From Pseudophaeobacter leonis (GTDB lineage: Bacteria; Pseudomonadota; Alphaproteobacteria; Rhodobacterales; Rhodobacteraceae), in contig NZ_MWVJ01000056.1 in NCBI RefSeq assembly GCF_002087335.1, forward strand, positions 1 through 34,769: a stretch of 34,769 nucleotides of DNA. The letters run 5' to 3'. A program made the translations under genes and the position numbers. The notes beneath the pieces were generated by a model that saw only the letters and a list, made by a program, of their open reading frames with translations, did not search any database and was not told the origin of the DNA. Each line of letters opens with the position of its first letter. The stretch's first letter is position 1. This document shows, in pieces, positions 25,232-34,148 of this stretch.

Positions 25232-26950
25232 TTAGTCGCGGGTGCCGGCGAATCTGGCTTGCCAGTCTTCGCGCTGCTCGTCGGTGATTTTGGGGAAAAG
25301 CACGTCGGGGACGCCAAAGCCATGGCCGCCAGGCAGAGCCGTGAGGGCTGCGTTGACGTCGCTGGGCCAGCTGCGGTCGTCGCAGTCCATGGCCTCCATC
25401 AGGGTGTCGCAGGCATTGGGAATAAACGGAGCGCTCAGCACAGCATAGAGGCGGATCAGATTGAGCCCCATGCGGATCTGGGCGCCGGCCTGATCCGGGT
25501 CTGTCTTGAAGAGAGACCAGGGCGCGGCCGCCTGCAGATATTCATTGCCGGCCACCCAGATCGCGCGCAATTCCTGAGCGGATTTGCGCACTTCCATGTT
25601 TTCCATATGCTGCTCATAGGCCCGGATGCGGGTGGTGAGCTCGGCAATCAGCACCTCTTCTTGTGGGCCATAGGCGCCGGTCGTTGGCACCTCTTCGCCA
25701 TATTTGGAGCGGCAGAACTTGGTCACACGGCTGACAAAGTTACCCAGCACATCAGCCAGATCCTTGTTCACCGATTGCTGGAAATTCTCCCAGGTGAATT
25801 CTGCATCGGAACTCTCGGGAGCATGGCTCAGCAGCCACCAGCGCCAGTAGTCGGCGGGCAGGATCTCAAGCGCCTGATCCATGAAGATGCCGCGTCCCTG
25901 GCTGGTCGAGAACTGGCCACCGTCATAGTTCAGATAGTTAAAGCTCTTCAGGTGATCGACCATCTTCCAGGGTTCGCCCGAGCCCAGGATGGTGGCGGGA
26001 AAGGACAGGGTGTGGAAGGGCACGTTGTCTTTGCCCATGAACTGGACGTATTTGACGTCGTCGGCGCCCATGTCGGTGCGCCACCAGCGCTGCCAGTCGG
26101 CATCGGTTTTGCCATTGGCCTCAGCCCATTCACCGGCGGCTGCGATATATTCAATGGGGGCGTCGAACCAGACGTAGAAGACCTTGCCTTCCATGCCGGG
26201 CCAATCCTCGGTGCCCTTTTTGACCGGAATGCCCCAGTCGAGATCCCGGGTGATGCCGCGATCCTGCAAGCCGTCTCCGTCATTCAGCCACTTTTTGGCG
26301 ATCGAGGTGGTGAGGATCGGCCAGTCCGCCTTGCTGTCGATCCAGGCTTCCAGCTGATCTTTCATCTGTGACTGGCACAGGAACAGGTGCTTGGTGGCGC
26401 GCACTTCGAGGTCGGTAGAGCCCGAGATAGCTGAGCGGGGGTTGATCAGATCGGTCGGATCCAGCTGTTTGGTGCATTCTTCGCACTGGTCGCCGCGGGC
26501 TTTTTCAAAGCCACAGTTGGGGCAGGTGCCTTCAACATAGCGGTCCGGCAGAAAGCGGCCATCGGCGTTGGAATAGATCTGGCGGTCTTCAACTTCGCGG
26601 ATCAAGCCGGCCTCGGCGAGTTTTCCGGCAAAATGCTGGGTCAGCGCATGGTTCTGCGGGCTGGAGGAGCGGCCAAAGTGGTCAAAGCTGAGAGAAAAGC
26701 CTTTGGCGATTTTGGCTTGCACCTCGTGCATTTCGGCGCAGAATTCGTCGACAGGCTTATTGGCCTTGGCGGCGGCCAGCTCGGCCGGGGTGCCGTGCTC
26801 GTCGGTGGCGCAGAGGAACAGAACCTCGTTGCCGATGGCGCGCTGGTAGCGGGCATAGAGATCGGCTGGCAGCTGACTGCCCACCAAATTGCCCAGATGT
26901 TTGATTCCATTGATATAGGGAATCGCCGAAGTAATCAGTATGCGTGCCAT
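25232..26950 (-). CDS. metG: Methionyl-tRNA synthetase
   Basis: Class I aminoacyl-tRNA synthetase charging tRNA-Met, essential for translation. The start at 26950 gives [20 protein letters not shown]. The HIGH-type motif is HLGN (about 18-21). A four-Cys zinc knuckle CPNC...CEEC lies near residues 140-160. The KMSKS-type loop reads [10 protein letters not shown], and the anticodon-binding helical domain ends with CDTLMEAM and the C-terminus. 572 aa, no C-terminal dimerisation domain. Intact in a window full of broken genes, which argues that those breaks are not general decay. Confidence 0.96.
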   Translation of the reverse strand: MARILITSAIPYINGIKHLGNLVGSQLPADLYARYQRAIGNEVLFLCATDEHGTPAELAAAKANKPVDEFCAEMHEVQAKIAKGFSLSFDHFGRSSSPQNHALTQHFAGKLAEAGLIREVEDRQIYSNADGRFLPDRYVEGTCPNCGFEKARGDQCEECTKQLDPTDLINPRSAISGSTDLEVRATKHLFLCQSQMKDQLEAWIDSKADWPILTTSIAKKWLNDGDGLQDRGITRDLDWGIPVKKGTEDWPGMEGKVFYVWFDAPIEYIAAAGEWAEANGKTDADWQRWWRTDMGADDVKYVQFMGKDNVPFHTLSFPATILGSGEPWKMVDHLKSFNYLNYDGGQFSTSQGRGIFMDQALEILPADYWRWWLLSHAPESSDAEFTWENFQQSVNKDLADVLGNFVSRVTKFCRSKYGEEVPTTGAYGPQEEVLIAELTTRIRAYEQHMENMEVRKSAQELRAIWVAGNEYLQAAAPWSLFKTDPDQAGAQIRMGLNLIRLYAVLSAPFIPNACDTLMEAMDCDDRSWPSDVNAALTALPGGHGFGVPDVLFPKITDEQREDWQARFAGTRD

Positions 26951-27156
26951 GCCATCCACCCAGATAAAGCGTCAAAAGCCCGTCTACCCCATGCGGCGCG
27001 CGGCGAAAACCCCGGGCGGGATCTTCTTGACATTTTTGGTGTTCGGCATCGCTTTGACTTGTTGTTCAGGCGCTGTGTTGGTTTGTGCCAGAGCGTTGCA
27101 TGTGGACCTCTGCTGAGTTTTCACATCTCGTGTCCTGAGCGGGAGGCTGAGCGCGG
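26951..27156. other. Gap between metG and the MFS gene
   Basis: Contains the metG promoter region. One small plus-strand ORF (26991-27116, 41 aa, starting MRRAAKTPGGIFLTFLVFGI) has a hydrophobic, Cys-containing segment that could span a membrane, but it has no ribosome binding site, so it is only noted. Nothing else is seen. Confidence 0.4.
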
Positions 27157-28385
27157 CTATTTGCGTTCGCGGGTGCGTTTCAGCAACCGGCCAATGGTAA
27201 AGGAGGTGCGCGGCGCATAGACATAGCGGGTCCACTCCTCCAAATCGGGCGCCGGGCGCGCCTGCATCCGCGTGAGGCCAAAGACAATGAGCACAAGATG
27301 TCCAAAGGCAATCAGGGCAAACAGGGCGGGTGGACCAAAGCTGTCGATCAGGCTGGAGGCCAGATAGGGGGCAGCAATGGCCCCCAGTGCAAAGAAGAAC
27401 AGCAGCGCCGCCGACAGCTCAACCCGTTGTTCAGACGTGGCAAAATCATTGGCATGTGCGGATGATACTGAAAATATCGGAAAAGTCGTCAGCCCAAACA
27501 GGCCAGCGGCCAGCATGACGCCTAGGGTGCCGCTCTGGCTGGCGGCCATGGTGATTATGCTGCTGGCAACCGCTGCCACCGACAGCCATATCCACACCCA
27601 GCGCCGGTCGTATTTATCTGCCAGCCAGCCCATCGGATACTGCGCCAGTGCGCCGCCCAATACAAAGGAGGCCAGGAAAAAGGCGATCTGGTCAATCTCC
27701 AGCCCGACCTCCTGTCCGTAGATCGGCCCGACCATGCGGAACGAGGCTGAGCTGAGTGCTGCGACAATCACCCCTGCCACCGCCAGGGGGGAGCAACGCC
27801 AGGCCAGGCCTGGGCGCAGGCGTGGCGCGCCCGGCGTCTGGGGCTAACTGGCGCGGGTCAGGGTGAGCGGCAGCAGGGCTGCGCAGCAGATCAGCGCCAG
27901 CAGGTTATACGAGACGTAATAGGCAGGCGGCAGCACGGCGATGAACAATTGCGCCCCGAGGGAGCCGCCCATATCCACCAGCCGATAGGTGCCCATGGCA
28001 CGGCCACGGGTCTCGTTGGTGACCTTGGCGTTGAGCCAGGCCTCAATCACCGTATAGCTGCCGGCCACGCAAACACCCGAGGCTATGCGCATGGCCGCCC
28101 ATGCGTAGGGATCATTGGTCAGCGTGTGCCAATCAACCCCATCGCCCCAAGAGCAGTACAGACCGCAAAGGTGCGCGAATGCCCAATGGTGCCCAGCAGG
28201 CGCGGCGCCCACCAGCAGCCGATAAAAAAGCCCAGAAAATGCGCCGAGCCCAACAGGCCGATCTGTTCTTTGTCAAAGCCCAGGGCAAACCCGGAGAGCG
28301 CATCCAGAGGGCCCACGCCTCCGGTTGCGAATTGCAAAAGCACTACAGAAAGAAAGAGTGCGGCAAAGGATAAGATCATACGCAT
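27157..28385 (-). pseudogene. MFS transporter broken by a frameshift and an in-frame TAG
   Basis: Major facilitator permease of about 410 aa once repaired. Transmembrane segments begin MRMILSFAALFLSVVLLQFA, and the MFS motif-like GGALAQYPMGWLADKYDRR lies in the second half, with YTVIEAWLNAKVTNETRGRA in the first. It resembles the YcaD-type efflux subfamily, but the substrate is unknown. At about 28129-28130 one C is missing (GGCACACG for GGCCACACG), joining GAMGLIG to HTLTNDPYAW. At 27844-27846 TAG replaces an expected Gln codon between LPLTLTRAS and PQTPGAPRLRPGL; the frame continues unbroken on both sides. The true stop is also TAG (27157). Confidence 0.85.
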
Positions 28386-28467
28386 TATGAGGCATCAACA
28401 CTGCTGTGGCGGCGCATAGCAAGCTGTTTTTCGACAGAAATGTCGCATCCAGCTGATTTTGCGTGCT

Positions 28468-29079
28468 TTATTCCACTTGCCGGATGCTGGCGCGAATAGT
28501 CAGCCGCACGGTGTCTTTGACCAGGCCGGGAAAGCCGGAGGCGCCAAAGGCTGCCCGGCTGAGACTGCCGCTCAGGTTGAAGTCCAGTTGGCTGAGATCC
28601 TCGGGAGCGCTGCCAGTGGGGCGATAGAGCTCGGCCTCCAGAGTGATCGGCCGTGTCACGCCGCGCAAGGTGAGATCGCCGGTGATCTGCGCGCCTCCCG
28701 ACAGACGCCCCTGTGGCCCCAGAAGGATTCTGCGTGAGGTAAAGCTGATGGTGGGAAAGCGGGCGACATCCAGCACCTCAGGCCCGGTCATGGCACGGGT
28801 GGCGAGGATAAACCCGGTTTTGGCCGCGCCCGCATTCAGCGTGACCGAGACCTTGGTGGCCTCCAGCCGGTTTGGGTTGAGGTCGATGGATGAGCTGGCA
28901 ATGGGCATGCTGCCGGTTTGCCAAAGGCCATTGATGCAGAACTCAAACCCGACTTTTGTGGCGTCCAGATCCAGGGCGTAGCCCGTGTTTGCGGCCCAGA
29001 GGGCGGCGGGCGTTGTGGCAAGCCCGGTGATACCGGTGAAGCCAGTGAGCCCCAGAAGAAACTGGCGTCGTGATAGCAT
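28468..29079 (-). CDS. YceI-like periplasmic lipid-binding protein
   Basis: YceI-family lipocalin-like protein, thought to bind polyisoprenoid or amphiphilic ligands in the periplasm. The start at 29079 gives MLSRRQFLLGLTGFTGITGL, a twin-arginine-like signal cleaved near LWA. The domain follows with YALDLDATKVGFEF, TGFILATRAMTGPEVLDVAR, FPTISFTSRRI, ITGDLTLRGVTRPITLEAEL and RAAFGASGFPGLVKDTVRL, all typical. 203 aa, intact. Confidence 0.9.
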   Translation of the reverse strand: MLSRRQFLLGLTGFTGITGLATTPAALWAANTGYALDLDATKVGFEFCINGLWQTGSMPIASSSIDLNPNRLEATKVSVTLNAGAAKTGFILATRAMTGPEVLDVARFPTISFTSRRILLGPQGRLSGGAQITGDLTLRGVTRPITLEAELYRPTGSAPEDLSQLDFNLSGSLSRAAFGASGFPGLVKDTVRLTIRASIRQVE

Positions 29080-29351
29080 GACATATCCCCGCTGATATAC
29101 GCTTTTGCGGTGATCCCACTCCGGTCGCGACCCACCTCTAGCAGATATCTGGACCCGGCGCAGCGGGCTTGCGCTCACTCTGGGTGTTTGATCCGGAGTG
29201 GCATCATTGCTGCGTCAGATCGAACGGCAACGCCCCGATGCGAAGCGGGACGTTGCAGGGGAGGGGGCAAGCGGTTGGGGGATGTGTTTTCCCGACACGG
29301 TGGAGAGATCACTGGTCCGCAGCACAGTACTAACTGCCGCAAGGCGCTGTG
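29080..29351. other. Intergenic region between the YceI gene and rhodanese 1
   Basis: No gene seen. It holds a 9-bp inverted pair, CCACTCCGG at 29116-29124 and CCGGAGTGG at 29193-29201, 68 bp apart, and a GCACAG/CTGTGC pair near 29321-29352 that could form a weak hairpin after the rhodanese stop. The YceI promoter probably lies here. Confidence 0.4.
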
Positions 29352-29754
29352 CTAACTGGTGCGCGGCACGGTGGGCCCGCCCTCTTTTTCCCAGGCCGTG
29401 AAGCCGCCTTCGAGATGCATCACCGGTGCCAGCCCCATCTCCATGGCGATTTTGGCGCTGAGAGCAGACCGCCAGGCGCTGGCGCAGTAAAAGACATAGG
29501 TCTTGTCCTGGTTGAAGACGGGTTTGTGATAGGGGCTGTCGGGGTCGATCCAGAACTCCAGCATGCCGCGTGGGCAGGAGAAGGCGCCGGGAATGAGGCC
29601 CGTGCGCTGAAGCTCGCGAATGTCGCGCAGATCAACAAAGACATAGGCGGGGTCTTGCGCCTTTTCCTTGGCCTCAGAGATCGACATAGTGGTGACGGAG
29701 GCATTTGCCTCCGCCAACAGGGGCCCTGACGCCCTTGGTGATGTTTTGTGCCAA
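29352..29754 (-). CDS. Rhodanese-domain protein 1, 5' end probably frameshifted
   Basis: Single rhodanese domain; sulfurtransferases of this type carry persulfide on the loop Cys. The active-site loop is YCASAWRSALSAKIAMEMGL; the domain also has YVFVDLRDIRELQ, GLIPGAFSCPRGMLEFWIDP and HLEGGFTAWE. The clean frame starts at TTG 29717, but a better start is TTG 29754, with GGAGG 8 nt upstream and MAQNITKGVRAL. Reading this into LAEANASVTTMS needs one C removed from the CCCC run at 29720-29723. Ends in TAG at 29352. Downstream of rhodanese 2, a homologue with the same layout. Confidence 0.88.
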
Positions 29755-29824
29755 TACGGCGCCCTCCAGTTCCTACAGGTCGCTGCAAGGGTGATCCATT
29801 TCGGCGGGCTCTACAAGGGAAGGC

Positions 29825-30241
29825 TTATTCTTCGCTGGCGGCCCAGCGCAGGGGTTCGAGCCGACGTCCGGCCTCAAGCCAAGCTTCAAGCCCACCAGAG
29901 AGGCAGAGCACGTTCTGCAGGCCGAACTGCATGGCCAGTTTCGCCGCAAGGGTGGAGCGCAGCCCGTTGTCACAGTAGAAGATGTAATTTTTGTATTGTG
30001 TGAACACCTCCCGGAAATAGGGGCTCTCGGGGTCCAGTGCGAATTCAAGCAGCCCACGTGCGCAGCAATGCGCACCCTGGATGCCACCGAGACGTTCAAT
30101 CTCGCGGACGTCGCGCAGATCAACAAACAAAGTGTCAGGATCGTCCAGAAGGTTGCGTGCGTCTGTCACTGAGATTTGAGTGATCACAGCCTCTGCTTCG
30201 GACAGGATCTGGCTAAGGCGTTTAGGTGAAATAACGTTCAT
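29825..30241 (-). CDS. Rhodanese-domain protein 2
   Basis: 138-aa homologue of the neighbouring rhodanese, probably from an old duplication: FVDLRDVREIERLGGIQGAH, GLLEFALDPESPYFREVF and the active-site loop FYCDNGLRSTLAAKLAMQFG. The start at 30241 (MNVISPKRLSQILSEAEAV) is supported by GGAGA 6 nt upstream; a 152-aa extension is not supported. 70 bp separate its stop from the repaired start of rhodanese 1, so one transcript is likely. A perfect GGTATA/TATACC palindrome lies 23-40 bp upstream. Confidence 0.9.
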   Translation of the reverse strand: MNVISPKRLSQILSEAEAVITQISVTDARNLLDDPDTLFVDLRDVREIERLGGIQGAHCCARGLLEFALDPESPYFREVFTQYKNYIFYCDNGLRSTLAAKLAMQFGLQNVLCLSGGLEAWLEAGRRLEPLRWAASEE

Positions 30242-30263
30242 TGCTCGTCTCCATTTGTGTCTC

Positions 30264-30281
30264 GGTATATCTTTGTATACC
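30264..30281. promoter_or_regulatory. Palindrome upstream of the rhodanese pair
   Basis: GGTATA and TATACC (6-bp arms, 6-nt centre) form an 18-bp palindrome between rhodanese 2 and the divergent aldo/keto reductase. Form and place suit an operator, perhaps for a sulfur-responsive repressor; the regulator is unknown. Confidence 0.45.
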
Positions 30282-30320
30282 ACTGTATGCGCGTTCGGAA
30301 TACGACCAATTTAAAAGATA

Positions 30321-30348
30321 GTTAACATAAAGGTTGTTAACATAGAGG
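30321..30348. repeat. Direct repeat GTTAACATARAGG upstream of the aldo/keto reductase
   Basis: Two 13-bp copies with a 15-bp period (30321-30333, 30336-30348), AT-rich, in the divergent promoter region. Possible paired activator sites. Confidence 0.5.
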
Positions 30349-30424
30349 GCCCGGAGGTATCTGCTTGAATTGGCTCTTCAGTCGCATAAGCTGGCCATGA
30401 TTTTGGACATTGGATGAACGCGCG

Positions 30425-31468
30425 ATGAAAATGAACCCACTTGGAACCACCGGGATGGTCGTCTCAGAACTCTGCCTGGGTACGATGACCTATGGCACCC
30501 AGACTCCGGAACAGGACGCGCATACACAGATCGACACCGCGCTGGCGGCCGGGGTGAATTTCATCGACACCGCTGAGATGTATCCGGTCAACCCGGTGCG
30601 GGCGGAAACCACCGGCCGCAGTGAAGAGATCCTTGGCAGCTGGCATAAAAAGACCGGGCGGCGGGGCGACTAGATTTTGGCCACCAAACACTCCGGCGAG
30701 GGTCTGGCTGCGGTGCGCGATGGTGCGCCGCTTTCTTCCAAAACCATTGCGGCAACCATTGAGGGCTCGCTCAAGCGTTTGCAAACCGACTATATCGACC
30801 TCTATCAGTTTCACTGGCCCAACCGCGGCAGCTATATGTTTCGCAAGAACTGGAACTTTGATCCGTCCGCTCAGAACCGCGAAGAGACCCTCGACAATAT
30901 GCGCGACTGCCTGGGCGCGCTGCAGCAGCAGGTCGACAAGGGCAATATCCGCGCCTTTGGTCTGAGCAACGAAAGCGCCTGGGGCACCGCACAATGGCTG
31001 CGGCTGGCCGAAGAGGGGCTGGGGCCGCGCGTGGCCTCGATCCAGAATGAGTATTCGCTTATCTGCCGTATGTATGACACCGACCTTGCGGAGTTGAGCG
31101 TCAACGAAGAGGTTGGGCTCTTGGCGTTCTCACCGCTGGGAACTGGGTTGCTTACGGGCAAGTATCAGCAGGGTGTCGTGCCCGAGGGGTCGCGCAAATC
31201 CATCGTGCCAGAGCTGGGCGGGCGGCATTCGCCACGGGTCTATGATGCGGTGCAGGCCTATCTCGACATTGCGCAGCGTCACGGGCTGGACCCGGTGCAT
31301 ATGGCGCTGGCCTGGTGCCGTACCCGGCCCTTTATGGCCTCGGCCATCTTTGGCGCGACGACGCAGGTGCAGCTGGAGCTGGCGCTGAAATCGGTTGAGA
31401 TTGAGCTGACGCCGGAGGTGTTGGGCGAGATAGACCAGGCCCATCGGGCCCATCCGATGCCCTATTGA
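30425..31468 (+). pseudogene. Tas-type aldo/keto reductase with an in-frame TAG
   Basis: NAD(P)H-dependent oxidoreductase of the Tas/AKR family. The start at 30425 gives MKMNPLGTTGMVVSELCLGT, with MTYGTQTPEQDAH. Of the catalytic tetrad, Asp and Tyr are in NFIDTAEMY, Lys in ILATKHSGEG and His in YQFHWPNRG. The barrel continues to NEYSLICR, FSPLGTGLLTGKY and the end at HPMPY. TAG at 30671-30673 interrupts the conserved RRGD-ILATKHS stretch, where a Tyr (TAT/TAC) codon is usual; the frame is otherwise continuous over 347 codons. Substrate not predictable. Confidence 0.88.
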
Positions 31469-31531
31469 GCCAAAAGCAGGCTCTCCCGCCTGCGTCAGAT
31501 GCATGTACATGCCTCTTTGCAGTTGGGCCCG

Positions 31532-31552
31532 GCGCCGCGCTTTGCGCGGCGC
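31532..31552. terminator. GC-rich hairpin after the aldo/keto reductase
   Basis: Perfect 9-bp arms GCGCCGCGC and GCGCGGCGC with a TTT loop, 64 bp past the stop. Followed by AAAAGG, not T, so termination on the plus strand is uncertain. Confidence 0.5.
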
Positions 31553-31571
31553 AAAAGGAAGAGATTGCTGA

Positions 31572-31615
31572 GACGCCACTGAGAGGCCACTGACGCGCCA
31601 CTGAAATACCACTGA
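31572..31615. repeat. 11-bp tandem repeat, four copies
   Basis: Four consecutive 11-bp units ending in CCACTGA (31572, 31583, 31594, 31605) between convergent genes. Only the first four bases of each unit vary. Confidence 0.85.
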
Positions 31616-31700
31616 GGGGCAGACCTGCGCCTCACTCAGTGACCCTCATAAGCTTGTTCTCACCAGATGATCCACGTCACGGGGAGATCCCGCTGCGCTG

Positions 31701-31715
31701 GGCCGCCTGGCGGCC
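31701..31715. terminator. Short hairpin downstream of the GlxA-type regulator
   Basis: GGCCGCC and GGCGGCC separated by one base, 28 bp after the inferred regulator stop. No T-tract; weak evidence for termination. Confidence 0.3.
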
Positions 31716-31742
31716 TTGACCCGGTCGCTGCGCGGCAGCCGA

Positions 31743-32782
31743 TCAGTGTGTGGTCGGGCGGGGCGTTTCGGGGCGGGATTGATTTGACGTGCCAAAATTG
31801 GCCTGTTCCGGCCTGTTCCGGGTTTGGCGCAGTTCCCGCGCGGAGGTGCCATGGGGCGACGCGGAAGGCCCGGGCAAAGCTGGACGGCGAGGTAAAGCCC
31901 GTCGCCAAAGCCACCTCCATCAAAGACAGATCTGTATCACAGACCAGACGGCGGGCCTCGGCCAGGCGCAGGTGCAGGTAGTGATCCTGCGGCGTGGTAT
32001 TGAGCCGCAGGCGAAACTGTTGCTGCAGGCTGCGTGGGCTTGTGGCCAGCCGGTCTGCAATCTTGCTCAGCGTCAGCGGCTCGTCCAGCGCCGCCTCCAT
32101 CAGGGCATTGGCCTTGGCCGTCAGGGCGTTGTGCTTGTGGCCTCCCAGGCGGCTTTGCGGCCGGGTTGGTGCGGCAGGGCCATCATAAAGGAACAGACCG
32201 GCGACACGGGCGGCAAAGCCGGCACCATGGCGGCTGCTGATGATATGCAGCATCATCTCGATCGCCGGGGTCGCCCCACCAGAGGTCATGCGGGCGTTCA
32301 GAGACGGTAAAGCGGTCATTGCGGCAGTCGACATCGGGGAAACGGCTGGCAAAATTCTCCAGATCCTCCCAGTGGGTGGTGGCGGGGTGACCCTCAAGCA
32401 GGCCTGCCTCGGCCATCAGCCAGGGACCCCCGTCGATACCGGCAATTGTGGCCCCGCTGGCCGCGATCCGGCGCAGCCCTGCTAACAAACTGGGCGTGGC
32501 CTGGCGCGCCAGCTAAAAGCCCGCCACAACCACCAGCAGATCACAGCCTTCAAGCCGGGCCAGGGGAGTGCCGGGCACAGAGAGGCCGCTGGTCAGCATT
32601 GGATGCTCCTCGGTGGCGCTGACATAGTCCCAGTCAAAGGCGCAGCGCCCGGCGAGCCGGTTGGCGGCGCGCATCGGATCGACGGCGGCCGCAAAAGAGA
32701 GCGTGTTGCATTCATCAAGCACCAGCACCGCTGTTTTCAGCGGGCGATGTTCGGGCTGCAGGATGTTTTTTGCGGATTTCAT
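31743..32782 (-). pseudogene. GlxA/CdhR-type AraC regulator, one TAG and two frameshifts
   Basis: AraC-family activator with an N-terminal DJ-1/PfpI-like domain: start 32782 MKSAKNILQPEHRPL, then LKTAVLVLDECNTLSF, VSATEEHPMLTSGL, GIDGGPWLMAEAGLL. The C-terminal helix-turn-helix includes LSKIADRLATSPRSLQQQF and LMEVALATGFTSPSSFARAF. It is broken by TAG at 32513-32515 (after LLVVVAGF; Gln likely), one extra C in 32292-32294 (SER then MTSGGATPAIEMM), and one extra C in 31853-31856 (RVAHGTSARELRQTRN is restored). The repaired gene, about 346 aa, ends at TGA 31743. It is divergent from the BKACE gene, the arrangement of carnitine regulator CdhR, so a carnitine-responsive role is inferred. Confidence 0.83.
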
Positions 32783-32915
32783 CAACTTCGATTCGTATGT
32801 TGTAAACTGTCTGCCCAAAGGCTGAGGCACAGTGGCATTTGAAGCAAACAGGAATCTGGGGAAGAGCCTGGGGATAACTCTAGGCACAACCCTGTACATT
32901 GCGAGGAAAACCAAA

Positions 32916-33830
32916 ATGCCTCTGAATATGAACAAAAACGTCTTTATTACCTGTGCCGTGACCGGCTCTGGCAGCAGCCAGGATCGCAGCCCGCATGTGC
33001 CGCGTTCGCCGCAAGCCATCGCCGAAAGTGCCATTGCCGCGGCCAAGGCCGGCGCAGCTGTGGTGCACTGCCATGTGCGTGATCCCGAAACAGGCACGCC
33101 CTCACGCGATCTGGGGCTGTACCGCGAAGTCACCGACCGCATTCGTGACAGCGACACCGATGTGGTGCTGAACCTCACGGCGGGTATGGGCGGCATATGG
33201 TGTTTGGCGATGTTGCGGCCGCTGCCAGTGAACGCGGCCGCAACCGATATGATCGGGGCCACGGCCCGCATGGCGCATATTGCGGAATGCCTGCCCGAAA
33301 TCTGCACGCTGGACTGCGGCACCATGAACTTTGCCGAAGCAGACTATGTCATGACCAACACGCCGGGCATGCTGCGGGCCATGGGGCAGATGATGGCGGA
33401 TCTGGGCGTAAAGCCCGAGATTGAGGCCTTTGACACTGGTCACCTTTGGTTTGCCAAAGAGCTGGAAAAAGAGGGCATCTTGCAAAGCCCGGCTCTGGTG
33501 CAGCTCTGCATGGGGGTGCCCTGGGGCGCGCCAAATGATCTGAATACATTCATGGCGATGGTCAACAATGTGCCCGAGAGCTGGAACTGGTCGGCATTTT
33601 CTCTGGGCCGCGATCAGATGGCCTATGTGGCCGCAGCCATTCTTGCGGGCGGCAATGTGCGTGTGGGGCTTGAGGATAACCTCTGGCTCGACAAAGGTGT
33701 TTTGGCCGAGAACTATCAGCTGGTAGAACGCGCGGGCACCATCATTGAAAACATGGGCGGCAAGCTGATGGGACCGGCCGAGGTGCGTGCGCAGCTTGGC
33801 CTGACCAAACGCGCGCCAGTGTTGAAATGA
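32916..33830 (+). CDS. BKACE-family enzyme, CdhB-like dehydrocarnitine cleavage enzyme
   Basis: Zinc-dependent beta-keto acid cleavage enzyme (DUF849). In carnitine degraders this family turns 3-dehydrocarnitine plus acetyl-CoA into betainyl-CoA and acetoacetate. The start at 32916 (MPLNMNKNVFITCAVTGSG) has GAGG 9 nt upstream. Zinc ligands are in VVHCHVRDPETG; other matches are LPEICTLDCGTMNF, FDTGHLWFAKEL, QLCMGVPWGAPNDL and GGNVRVGLEDNLW. Residues between LTAGMGG and LPVNAAATDM (nt 33195-33218) read IWCLAMLRP but DMVFGDVA in another frame, so one base is missing near 33194 and one is extra near 33217. The ORF stays open, 304 aa. Confidence 0.85.
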   Translation: MPLNMNKNVFITCAVTGSGSSQDRSPHVPRSPQAIAESAIAAAKAGAAVVHCHVRDPETGTPSRDLGLYREVTDRIRDSDTDVVLNLTAGMGGIWCLAMLRPLPVNAAATDMIGATARMAHIAECLPEICTLDCGTMNFAEADYVMTNTPGMLRAMGQMMADLGVKPEIEAFDTGHLWFAKELEKEGILQSPALVQLCMGVPWGAPNDLNTFMAMVNNVPESWNWSAFSLGRDQMAYVAAAILAGGNVRVGLEDNLWLDKGVLAENYQLVERAGTIIENMGGKLMGPAEVRAQLGLTKRAPVLK

Positions 33831-33863
33831 ACCAGTGTTGAAATGAATCAGTCGTGAAATGAA
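33816..33863. repeat. 16-bp tandem repeat spanning the BKACE stop codon
   Basis: Three units, CCAGTGTTGAAATGAA twice and TCAGTCGTGAAATGAA (33816-33831, 33832-33847, 33848-33863). The first copy contains the gene's TGA. Confidence 0.85.
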
Positions 33864-34148
33864 AGGGCGGCTTTACGCGTCTTGCCCTTCATTTCGCTGG
33901 TAGCCGCCTGTCAACTGCAGCAGGAAAATCATTCTCCTGTGGCGCATGATGCCAGCTATATCTTGAACTGGACCTGCGAAGAGTTGGCTGAAGGCTAAAG
34001 AAGATGCCGGTGAATAACCGGGTGTGAACAGGAACGAAACCCAGGGCAGCGCCTGACCCTGGGTGGGCGTGAAGCGCCCTCCCGTGGGGAGGGTCGGGCG
34101 CTGCCGGTGCTGAAGCACGGAGCAGTTGCCATCTCGAGAGGAAAGATC
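33864..34148. other. Non-coding gap between the BKACE and cdhA genes
   Basis: No gene seen. It contains AAGGGC/GCCCTT arms just after the 16-bp array, a CCCAGGG/CCCTGGG hairpin at about 34040-34063, and a REP-like element at 34066-34105. The cdhA Shine-Dalgarno GAGAGGA lies at 34136-34142. Confidence 0.5.
34066..34105. repeat. REP-like palindromic element, copy 2
   Basis: GGCGTGAAGCGCC, CTCCC, a GTG loop, GGGAG and CGGGCGCTGCC. It shares flanks and stem architecture with 11745-11787, differing mainly in the stem centre. Confidence 0.6.

Noticed and set aside
26991..27116. 41-aa plus-strand ORF with a hydrophobic segment between metG and the MFS gene
   Set aside because: No ribosome binding site and no recognised family; kept only as a note in the gap entry.
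27157..32515. Amber (TAG) codon reassignment to explain the in-frame TAGs
   Set aside because: TAG also serves as the natural stop of the MFS gene, rhodanese 1 and the second imelysin, so reassignment is not supported.
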